In this document: positions 9,401-16,654 of the stretch, in pieces
Numbering within the stretch: the stretch's first letter is position 1
How the letters are laid out: the number at the start of each line of letters is the position of its first letter
Assembly: GCA_944389075.1 (NCBI GenBank)
Contig: CALXLA010000020.1
Coordinates: 1-64,000, forward strand
Source: an uncultured Spirochaetaceae bacterium
GTDB taxonomy: Bacteria; Spirochaetota; Spirochaetia; Sphaerochaetales; Sphaerochaetaceae
Direction of reading: 5' to 3'
Length of the DNA: 64,000 nucleotides
Program-made: the position numbers and the translations under genes
Notes under the pieces: model-generated
Told to the model about the DNA's origin: nothing
Databases searched by the model: none
The model's input: the letters and a program-made list of their open reading frames with translations, nothing else

Positions 9401-10109
9401 AAGCGGAAGATATACTTACTATGATGGACGCGGAATAATGAAGGAATCCGCCTCGATATTCAACTACTCAGTCCAGGGTATGCATGGCAATTCTGTTTCC
9501 AGTACAGCTGCTAACAGCAATATAGTCACAAGACAGCTTAATGCATATGAGTGGATTAATCTTGTGAATATAGAGATGCAGAAACATCTAGGAATTGCAA
9601 ATGAGCAGTTTGGAGGAGATTGGTTCCCACCTGATTCTTCTATAGGCGTTTTTTATTCAGAGGTTCATGTATATCCAGCAGAAGGTGAACCAGATATCAA
9701 TGTTCACATAAATTCTGCAAGAGGTGGTGGTGTTAATTATTACAACCAGAGTTCAAGTCCAGGAAAGATTGATTTCAGGGATTATAATTGTGAAAATTTC
9801 AGTGGTTTTGTCCTGAATTCAAATGAAGATGGCGCGGATATCAGACTTTGGGCAGATGAATCAAGCGTAACTCCTTATGTTAATGTAAATAGACTAGCAT
9901 ACATAGGTTACACAGATAGTAATTCTACAAATGAAGTATTCATTACTTCTGATGATTCTGGTTATAACACTGTTACTGTTACATACAACAATATCGTAGC
10001 AAATGGCTACGGTGGTTTCTATTCAGTAACAATTAATGGTGTGGATGCAGATCCTGTGGAAAATTCAATTGAAAATCGCCAGTATCTGGTTGCGCCATTT
10101 GAGGGATAA
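6468..10109 (+). CDS. Very large fibronectin type III lipoprotein (1213 aa)
   Basis: A secreted lipoprotein: a basic N-terminus, a hydrophobic stretch and the lipobox LVISSC around residue 25. The rest is a string of about nine fibronectin-III-like beta domains with recurring starts (SPTGLKATNGYEDTISLTW, APMKSVTASQGTL, VTASKGISSDSITIEWG) and inner motifs such as SYNIYR. The last ~300 residues form a separate, Asn/Ser/Tyr-rich beta module without FN3 signatures. AAAGGAG precedes the ATG. It is the first gene of a four-gene operon; the second gene starts four bases after its stop. A paralogue lies at 16655-19390. No enzymatic motif is seen; adhesion, binding of polysaccharide or envelope architecture are possible. 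Confidence 0.85.
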   Translation: MRIQHALRISISLIVTSLILVISSCAVTPDSTNEQYNPQGRPLSPTGLKATNGYEDTISLTWDSVEGADTYSVWRIPSTQYGGISAESIVDGDNVYSWLASKQFTHLGQTTSTSYSDSSSQSESFVYTVVAIKENDSKSGSLLYSKPSAYAEGSSLDSSESINIDAIGTDSIINIFWAIPNMYSVLSDSQEVLYDDYSFTVRYKKTTETEWKTAVEGLKATSYTIDNALLALDPDTDYNVMIEGQIYEGDSVINTPTSPIYTVRTDSTLAPAPMKSVTASQGTLSDGVEITWEYPDIPESISALYQKGYQVERLDDNSQWIPVLEVGDCTPGTESWTDTSAESNTQYRYRVRFAYISQDGDAFIMQPDTAVITEASTTGWKTWTPTDITVKAGDVTGTAPELSREINISWTYDVPEEDNSSWKILINDWSQSTGKVSTTEEEVAESDQHSFTISVNDDVYHYFTFELVHIVEDKEYAFDVSGDEDEAIHFNQKNVGLTSLTATDDLVGIIKLTWTLEEGQTLESGTTVSISEDNGDYEPITGFVDEGNGTYHYDYQVGDYDSHSYRISIGNVYYSEVAEGRVLKAPSVITATDGEYSDKIVISFDYSDYDNDIQYKVTAGNEEYIFDSYPAGGLSIEIVDDTSDGTIRDVSMAGTVYDISVSVANKSQAVWSEPSVSDQGNILGGAAMNVTAGMYENPEEFTFFWENQATGATNYSVYILRDGTWQSLSGSPDISVSEYSVPYGTAILRGTTGYALSDEYQFKIVPRRDSTIADLDSVQPVTGVLFCPPADVTASKGISSDSITIEWGTVQNASSYNIYRTTIDSSDDIDSYEHIVNVVGESYEDRSANNGEYAYVVTSVMNDGTESLKQDPASGAYPFPMEENMYNEEEKSNVGYPLMAPSQLAVASVTGQDGKYADYVRVEWVRSKGATSYVISNSIFEDDRYNTDRIIDVSGLDYSADNPNNEVDGKGYLSYDKESGRYTYYDGRGIMKESASIFNYSVQGMHGNSVSSTAANSNIVTRQLNAYEWINLVNIEMQKHLGIANEQFGGDWFPPDSSIGVFYSEVHVYPAEGEPDINVHINSARGGGVNYYNQSSSPGKIDFRDYNCENFSGFVLNSNEDGADIRLWADESSVTPYVNVNRLAYIGYTDSNSTNEVFITSDDSGYNTVTVTYNNIVANGYGGFYSVTINGVDADPVENSIENRQYLVAPFEG

Positions 10110-10113
10110 GCAG

Positions 10114-12366
10114 ATGAGAAGAATATTTTTTGCAATCATCTGTGTCGTTATGCTTTTTGCTTCATCTTGCAACTGGGCAGTTTGGAATGATCCTGCAGAC
10201 ATTCCTGATGGAACAGGCAGTACGAATTCAGGCTTCGCTTTCTCAGGCAAAGCTCCTTCCGGGCTTTTCGCTACAAAAGCGCGCTATGCAAATGCCGTCA
10301 ATCTGACATGGGACAGCGTCAATGGTGCAAGCTACTATGAAATCTACAGAGCCGAAATGGATAGCCCCGATGAGTTTATTCTTGATTCTGATTACGAAAG
10401 GCAGTCTATTGCTCCAATAGATGCTGCATATACAGACTATGAAGTGGAGTCTGGCAAGTTCTATTCATACAAAGTAAGGGCAAGGAGTACTTCCAATCCT
10501 GATATCATCGGAGCATTTTCTGATACTGTCAGAGGCTGGGTTCTTATGTCTCCGTCTTCAATTACTGCATCGCAGGGTACTTCAGAAGATTATATCCATA
10601 TAAAATGGTCTTCAGTTGAATCTGTAAGGGGATACAGGCTTGAGTGGAGAGAGTCAGCAAACAGCGGTGACTGGAGCGTTGTTGTTCCATCAGGTTCATC
10701 ATCAGATTACATCTTCACGCAGCAGACAACCGAGTACAGGTTTGTACCGACTGTGGCCCAGCTTGGTAAGAGCCTGTATTTCCGAGTCAAGAGCGTTTCA
10801 TCTTCAGGTGATGAAAGCACTGATCCTCTTTCTGCTGTCGGATATACTCGTGTAGAGGGTGCTCCGGAAGCTCCCGCGAATCTGACTGCGTCGCAGGGTA
10901 CATCAGCAACGACAATAACTCTCACATGGGATGTTTCTGACGGTGATGAAGATTACTACTGGGAAATCTACAGATCCGCCGCTGGTGGTTCAGAAACGCT
11001 TATTTGCTCTACATATAACAATGATGTCGGCCCTGATATGAGTGGTGGTCACTGGACATACAGCGATAGCAATGGGCTCAATCCTGGTGTCAGCTATACT
11101 TATTCAGTCAGAGCTCAGGCAATGGTCAATGGGGAACTTGCTAATGGTCTTACATCTACAGTGGAAGGTGGATGTCTATTGTCGCCACCACCTGTAAGCA
11201 ATCTTGAGATTGTCGCTGAAAGCGGAAGATCAGGATTCCAGTTTGTCGTAGAAGATGCTGTCGGAGCACAGGATAATTGGGAATACATTGTCTATGGCTC
11301 AAATAGTGCCAGTGGCCCTTGGTATGAACTTACAAGAATTAAAGCATTGTCTTCTGAGGAGGATCGCACAGTATTCTCTGCTTATGATGCAGCTTCTTCA
11401 GCTAGACGCATTGAAGTCGGGCCTAATTCTTATCAGTATTTCACAACACAGACATCTGCTAATGGAATAACAAGTCTTCAGCTCCATGAAACAACTATAA
11501 ATGATGGAGAGAGAAAGCCTGTTGAGTTCACGCCACCTCAGGCTGCGACTGGCTATACAGTTACTGATAATATAATCCTTTCTGGCACTTCTGCATCTAA
11601 TGGTATCTATCCGATAGGCATTATTGCAGACGAAGATCCGCTCGTTGATTACTACAATGTGAGGATCTGGTATTCCCAGCCATCTTCAGTAAGTCAGACG
11701 CCAGATGAGACTGCCAGAGCAAATCCGGAACGTTATGGCGATGGCGTGATTGTACTGAAGAATGTTGCGACGCCAAGCGTTGGAACGAGATATTGGATTG
11801 CGATTCAGGGAGTCGATGTCCTTGGAAGAGCAGGTTCCTGGAGTTCCTATGATTCAGGTTATGGTGCAATAACAGATGAGAAGCTTATACTTCTCATGCA
11901 GGCTTATTGCACAAAGCCATGGGAATACATTGATACTCCTATTCTGACCCAGAGTCCTGGTTCTGCAGAACTCAATCAGGCCTGGAAAGACAGCCAGATT
12001 TACAAAATGGTATCAGCTGCTGGGCTCAGTAGCCTTGGCAGTGCTTCTCAGAGAAGCATCACAGGAGATGGCGGACTTATATCCTACAATGCCAGAATGG
12101 CTGGAATCGGAGGTGCTGTTTCATTCACATACTCCAATTTCGGTGAAACAACCTTCCTGAAAGTCAGCGATGGCTTCTCTATGAATGTAGATGCGTCAGG
12201 TACAGGCAGTGCTTCTGGCTCACTCACTCTTACTGGTTGGTATCCGGCAAGCATCGGACTTACGAATATTTCTGTAGTAAGCCAGAAATTCGTAGGTACT
12301 TATACAGTGACTCAGGATGGAAGATCCTCATCCGAGGTTTCACCAGATCAGGGAAATACGCTATGA
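10114..12366 (+). CDS. Fibronectin type III lipoprotein (750 aa)
   Basis: A second lipoprotein of the operon: MRRIFFAIICVVMLFASSC gives a clear lipobox (FASSC). At least three FN3 domains follow, beginning near APSGLFATKARYANAV, SPSSITASQGTSEDY and APANLTASQGTSATT, each with a YEIYR- or YRLEW-like strand. The C-terminal ~200 residues are a different beta-rich module containing GGAVSFTYSNFGET and a Gly/Ser-rich GTGSASGSLTL stretch; it may be related to the end of the previous protein. The ATG at 10114 has GAGGGATAAG upstream; the frame's earlier codons overlap gene 1 and lack a signal peptide. Its stop overlaps the next start (ATGA), so translation is coupled. The function is unknown. Confidence 0.85.
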   Translation: MRRIFFAIICVVMLFASSCNWAVWNDPADIPDGTGSTNSGFAFSGKAPSGLFATKARYANAVNLTWDSVNGASYYEIYRAEMDSPDEFILDSDYERQSIAPIDAAYTDYEVESGKFYSYKVRARSTSNPDIIGAFSDTVRGWVLMSPSSITASQGTSEDYIHIKWSSVESVRGYRLEWRESANSGDWSVVVPSGSSSDYIFTQQTTEYRFVPTVAQLGKSLYFRVKSVSSSGDESTDPLSAVGYTRVEGAPEAPANLTASQGTSATTITLTWDVSDGDEDYYWEIYRSAAGGSETLICSTYNNDVGPDMSGGHWTYSDSNGLNPGVSYTYSVRAQAMVNGELANGLTSTVEGGCLLSPPPVSNLEIVAESGRSGFQFVVEDAVGAQDNWEYIVYGSNSASGPWYELTRIKALSSEEDRTVFSAYDAASSARRIEVGPNSYQYFTTQTSANGITSLQLHETTINDGERKPVEFTPPQAATGYTVTDNIILSGTSASNGIYPIGIIADEDPLVDYYNVRIWYSQPSSVSQTPDETARANPERYGDGVIVLKNVATPSVGTRYWIAIQGVDVLGRAGSWSSYDSGYGAITDEKLILLMQAYCTKPWEYIDTPILTQSPGSAELNQAWKDSQIYKMVSAAGLSSLGSASQRSITGDGGLISYNARMAGIGGAVSFTYSNFGETTFLKVSDGFSMNVDASGTGSASGSLTLTGWYPASIGLTNISVVSQKFVGTYTVTQDGRSSSEVSPDQGNTL

Positions 12367-12872
12367 GAAGAATAACTTTCATACTTGTCTTGCTTATCAT
12401 CATTCTTTCTTCATGTGCACAGCCCGTACCGAATATGCTTTTAGGCGCATATGAGCTTCGTTACAATAACAATCCTATTGCGGCCCTTGCACTCAAAGCT
12501 GATGGTACGTTCATATACGTCGAAACAATAACTGAGGCATCTGAGTATCAGGTGAGGGTGGACGGAACATATAAGGAGACTATTGAGGCATATAATTATC
12601 TCAAGTCCTCTGGAACTATTGATTTCGCTGTTCCTGATGATGGTGTTCCTGAAGGTATCGAAGGTCTTCTTATTCCGGTTGGATCGACTCGCTACGGCTT
12701 TTATTGGGTAACTGATAAGGATAAGGGTACGCAGAAGATCACTCTTATAGGGAATTCCAGCAACAGCAATGAGAATTATACATTCTGGTATATTGGTTCT
12801 TCAGATTCGCTTGATTCTGAGGTATCTATCTTACCTGATGATATGAGATCCCTGAAGGAGGCGATTATATGA
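12363..12872 (+). CDS. Small lipoprotein (169 aa), unknown function
   Basis: Signal peptide MRRITFILVLLIIILSSC with lipobox ILSSC, then a small beta-rich domain (LGAYELRYNNNPIAALALKADGTFIY) that reads like a single calycin- or lipocalin-like fold, the pattern of many small lipoproteins that report or bind a ligand. This is only a visual impression. The start overlaps the previous stop by four bases (ATGA) and its own stop overlaps the next start in the same way, so it belongs firmly to this operon. No FN3 domain is present. Confidence 0.8.
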   Translation: MRRITFILVLLIIILSSCAQPVPNMLLGAYELRYNNNPIAALALKADGTFIYVETITEASEYQVRVDGTYKETIEAYNYLKSSGTIDFAVPDDGVPEGIEGLLIPVGSTRYGFYWVTDKDKGTQKITLIGNSSNSNENYTFWYIGSSDSLDSEVSILPDDMRSLKEAII

Positions 12873-13432
12873 AGAAACTGATTCTGTTTTTTATTGCAAT
12901 TGTCCTGATTATTTCGCCTTCCTATGCTGATGGCGAAGAATGGTGGGAGGCGCCGCTTCCTCCAGCATCATTTTCCTATGATCTTTTCCTGAGGGCAAAT
13001 CTAGTCAGAGGTGATGATGTATCTGTCGGAGGCGGTATAAGTCTTGGACTTCAGACCCCGAATTTCAAATTTGAAGCATATTGTCTTGCCGATTGGTATC
13101 TGAATCCTCTTGGGGGATCAGGAGGAGCCGCGACTCTTGAAGTTTCTGTTGAGCCTGGTGCTTCTTTCTACTGGCAGTTTCTTCAGGTCTGGCGGACAAG
13201 GCATTATCTTGGCATAGATATCGGATACTACATGCAGCTTACTTCGATATACCAGAATCCGGCTGCTGGTGTATTCATGGGGCATAATGGAATTGTCCTG
13301 CGCCCTAAGTATGTTACTGAATTCCAGATAGCGAAGCACTATAGCATGTCAATCGGGATATACTATCAGGTAGCGGTACTTCCTGATTACAGCGATTACA
13401 ATGGTTTTGGCATAATGGTATCAATTCTCTGA
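12869..13432 (+). CDS. Secreted beta-barrel-like envelope protein (187 aa)
   Basis: A cleavable signal peptide (MKKLILFFIAIVLIISPSYA, cut before DGEEWW) has no lipobox. The mature part alternates amphipathic strands rich in aromatic residues and Gly (ISLGLQTPNFKFEAY, GASFYWQF, LGIDIGYYMQLTS, MSIGIYYQVAV), typical of a small outer-membrane beta-barrel, and it ends with a hydrophobic strand (GFGIMVSIL). Translationally coupled to the upstream lipoprotein (ATGA overlap) and followed by a terminator, so it is the last gene. It may anchor or export the three lipoproteins, but this is inferred only from position. Confidence 0.75.
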   Translation: MKKLILFFIAIVLIISPSYADGEEWWEAPLPPASFSYDLFLRANLVRGDDVSVGGGISLGLQTPNFKFEAYCLADWYLNPLGGSGGAATLEVSVEPGASFYWQFLQVWRTRHYLGIDIGYYMQLTSIYQNPAAGVFMGHNGIVLRPKYVTEFQIAKHYSMSIGIYYQVAVLPDYSDYNGFGIMVSIL

Positions 13433-13439
13433 GCATATG

Positions 13440-13469
13440 GCAGTCTGAGAAAAACAGGCTGCTATTTTT
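13440..13469 (+). terminator. Terminator of the FN3 lipoprotein operon
   Basis: GCAGTCTG (13440-13447) pairs with CAGGCTGC (13455-13462) and is followed by TATTTTT. Confidence 0.85.
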
Positions 13470-13542
13470 AACAGATATTTATACAAACCACTTTACTTTT
13501 GTACGTTTTCTTTGTTAAATCGCAACTAGAGGAAGAAAAAGG

Positions 13543-16419
13543 GTGAAAACAATTAGGAAATTTCAGATTTTTGCACTGGTACTTGTGGTTTCTCTGGCAA
13601 TATCATGCTCACAAGGCGGTCAGACTACTTATGGATCGCTTGAGGTTATGATATTGTCTTCTGCAAGTACAAAGACAATACTTCCAAGCGAGATTCCCGA
13701 TGCTGATACATATGCATTTGCTCTCAAGAGGCTGGATGGCGAAGGCGGGGATATCACAAAGAACTTCAGCCTTTCTGAAAACGGAAGCTACCTAGTCGAG
13801 GACATTGCGCCGGGTACATACAGTATTACTATCGAAGGACTTGCTGATGACACTCCGATATCAGTAGGTGTTATTGATAATGTTACAATCCAGGCAAATC
13901 AGACTACAACTAAGAATGTACAGATGAGGCTTGTCTCTGAAGGTGACTATACAGGCTCTGTTTCTATTACATTCGACTTAACTGATGTCCTTGATAATCC
14001 CAATATTGCTTCAGCAATGGAAAAGAACGGAATCAAGTTTGTACTTGAATATACTTACAATGGAGAGAAAAAAACAGTTGAGAGCACTTGTTCAAAGGAA
14101 AGTAAAATAACATTTAAGGCTGATGGCATTCCTGTCTCCACAAATCATTTCTTCACATATTCATTAGTCACATGGGATGGTCTTGTCCTCAATCCTGCTC
14201 TTGTTACGGAAGCTGCCCAGATCTATTCAGGAATAACATCAACTCTTGACGGTGATAAGGATGGCGTCGTCCATGTTACTGACAGTGATATCGCAGAAGC
14301 GCTCAATGTCTATGATGTGACATGGTCAACATCAGATGCATCTACAGTAACAGTCAATTGGAAAAATCAGTATTCCTCAGATCAGGGATGTCTTTTCGAG
14401 ACAGTTAAAGTTGCGATCTGGTCTGGAGATAATGAACCTGCCAATGAAGACTATGAAGCGGTTACTGTAAGCGGTCCGACTGGAAGTCATCCGTTTACAG
14501 AATTGACTCAGGGTACTGATTACAAAGTATCTTTTATAGCTGTCACCAAAGATGGTCTGGAGTCTTCTCCGTATACTCCGGATATAATCATAAATACAAA
14601 AGTTCCTGTCGAGAGTGTTACAATCAATTCAACAGCTGTTCCTAAAGAGATAAACATAGGCACAGAATTCACGCTCTCAGCAGATGTTTATCCGGCGGAA
14701 GCGACTTATCAGGAAGTGACCTGGAGCGTTACAAGCGGAAGTGATTTCGTAGAGATTCTAGAAGGAGGCACTTTTCGTGCTAAAGGTATCGGAACAGCGG
14801 TAATCACAGCGACAAGCGTAGATAATAAAGATGCAACAGCATCCTATAATGCAATTGTCAAGCTCACTGCACCGCAGAATGTGCAAGCAACTCTCAATGC
14901 ATCTGATATCACTGTCACATGGGATGATGTTTCTGACGCTGTGAAGTATGAGGTCTACAGATCCGAGGGCTCCGGCTTTTCCAAGATAGGTGAGACAACG
15001 GATGCTAAAGCGTCCTATACTGATACGTCTATCAAAGCATCAGCAGAGTACAGGTATCAGGTTGTTGCCTTGGGGGAATCTTCTGAATACAACAGCGGAA
15101 GAAGCTCAGAATCGGATATTGTCTATGTTTCAGATAATTTCATCACAATCACTCCTCCTGATTTAGATGATTATGGTGATTACGCCATATCATTCAGCAG
15201 TAATCCTTTGATTTTCTATCCGGATACAGAGGAAATTACTATTACGGCAGAAAGTGATGTACCGAAACCATTATATAGCTGGTATATCAATGGGAAAATT
15301 GTTGAAGACAATAATACAAATTCTATAACAATCAGCAGAAATGATGGCGCTTATAAGAATAATACTCTGACAGTCGTTATCACATCTTCAGACTCGAATA
15401 AGAGTTATTCACAGAGCACTTCATTCCAGGTTCTCCCTGATACTTATAAATCAATAGCCTCGATTTCTGATGAAGGAGATGATAACACAATAACATACAA
15501 TTCTGATCCAGAGCAGAACCATGAGCAACTCTCTGTAATATTCAATTCAGACGGTAATATAGAAGGTGATATCAAATGGTCATCTCTGAATATGGATATT
15601 GCAACTATTGATGATGCTGGTATAGTTACGCCAAAAGCAAAAGGTGACGCTGTGATCAGAGCAACTTGTCTAGCAACAGGTGATTATAAGGAAATTACTC
15701 TGGCCATAGTTGTTCCAACTGAATCTGTCTCAATCACAGACCCTGAGAGGGAATACCTTATAATCTCTGGTGACAGAGCCGGTGTTACTATAAATGATGC
15801 AGGACAAGCTCTTTTGAGTCTACAGCTTTCTGCAACTGCAACTGGCCTTAATAGTGTGGAAGGCGGACAGACAGATCCAATTGTATGGTCAAGCAGCAAT
15901 ACTGCAGCAGTAACTGTAGACTCATCGACAGGCTTGCTCTCAGCTGGCACTCAGTCAGGTGTCTCTACAATTACAGCAACATCCGGGAATCAGTCTGATA
16001 CATATAAAGTCTATGTGCTTCAGCCTGATATCGACTTTGATAATGGAACGATTGTGACGGGTGGTAGCTATCAGGTTCTAGGTGCTGGGATGCCAACATT
16101 TGATTTGTCTTTGAGATTCAGATATCAGGAAAACAATGAATACAAGGATTATTTCGGCATAGATGATAGTGAGGCAAATTTGGATTGGAGAAACTCTGGA
16201 TATATAAATTATTGGTGTTTTGATGGTAATACCAGCTATACACATGATGGAAACGAAACTTTTGCTACTGATATTACTGTTTGGACCACCGAGAATACCG
16301 ATGGCTTTAAGGGTACTATTCGTAGAAGGACAAATGCGTCCAAATATAATGTTACTGCTGTGATAAGGACAGAATCAGAAACTCCTGTAATGGTACTTTC
16401 GTTTGAAGCAACACCATAA
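13543..16419 (+). CDS. Lipoprotein with Big_2 and FN3 domains (958 aa)
   Basis: GTG start with GAGGAAG upstream; signal peptide MKTIRKFQIFALVLVVSLAISC has the lipobox LAISC. The first domain resembles a carboxypeptidase-regulatory-like fold (AFALKRLDGEGGDITKNFSL, IAPGTYSITIEGL). It is followed by an FN3 domain, a bacterial Ig-like Big_2 domain (VTINSTAVPKEINIG, YPAEATYQEVTWSV, IGTAVITATS), another FN3 (VTWDDVSDAVKYEVYR) and two more Big_2-like units (IKWSSLNMDIATI; VWSSSNTAAVTV). The C-terminus is a unique Tyr/Asn-rich segment. Such proteins are usually surface adhesins. It is monocistronic, between terminators, and flanked by the FN3 lipoprotein genes. Confidence 0.85.
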   Translation: MKTIRKFQIFALVLVVSLAISCSQGGQTTYGSLEVMILSSASTKTILPSEIPDADTYAFALKRLDGEGGDITKNFSLSENGSYLVEDIAPGTYSITIEGLADDTPISVGVIDNVTIQANQTTTKNVQMRLVSEGDYTGSVSITFDLTDVLDNPNIASAMEKNGIKFVLEYTYNGEKKTVESTCSKESKITFKADGIPVSTNHFFTYSLVTWDGLVLNPALVTEAAQIYSGITSTLDGDKDGVVHVTDSDIAEALNVYDVTWSTSDASTVTVNWKNQYSSDQGCLFETVKVAIWSGDNEPANEDYEAVTVSGPTGSHPFTELTQGTDYKVSFIAVTKDGLESSPYTPDIIINTKVPVESVTINSTAVPKEINIGTEFTLSADVYPAEATYQEVTWSVTSGSDFVEILEGGTFRAKGIGTAVITATSVDNKDATASYNAIVKLTAPQNVQATLNASDITVTWDDVSDAVKYEVYRSEGSGFSKIGETTDAKASYTDTSIKASAEYRYQVVALGESSEYNSGRSSESDIVYVSDNFITITPPDLDDYGDYAISFSSNPLIFYPDTEEITITAESDVPKPLYSWYINGKIVEDNNTNSITISRNDGAYKNNTLTVVITSSDSNKSYSQSTSFQVLPDTYKSIASISDEGDDNTITYNSDPEQNHEQLSVIFNSDGNIEGDIKWSSLNMDIATIDDAGIVTPKAKGDAVIRATCLATGDYKEITLAIVVPTESVSITDPEREYLIISGDRAGVTINDAGQALLSLQLSATATGLNSVEGGQTDPIVWSSSNTAAVTVDSSTGLLSAGTQSGVSTITATSGNQSDTYKVYVLQPDIDFDNGTIVTGGSYQVLGAGMPTFDLSLRFRYQENNEYKDYFGIDDSEANLDWRNSGYINYWCFDGNTSYTHDGNETFATDITVWTTENTDGFKGTIRRRTNASKYNVTAVIRTESETPVMVLSFEATP

Positions 16420-16441
16420 TAGTTATTATTCTATAACTTAG

Positions 16442-16470
16442 TGGCCTGTCTCTTTTTGAGCAGGCCATTT
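16442..16470 (+). terminator. Terminator of the Big_2/FN3 lipoprotein gene
   Basis: TGGCCTG (16442-16448) and CAGGCCA (16461-16467) form a perfect 7-bp stem followed by TTT. Confidence 0.75.
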
Positions 16471-16654
16471 ACTATACAAGTATCTTTATCTTTTATTTAT
16501 CTTTTATTAATACCTCTATATCCAAGTTCTTTTATAATTATCCTGAATTCAAAGATTGATATTCGTTTATTATCAATATCCAATGATATTCATGAACTCT
16601 GTTGATTATGCAAACGTTAGCATGCATAATCATGCCTGAACGGCTTAGGATCTC

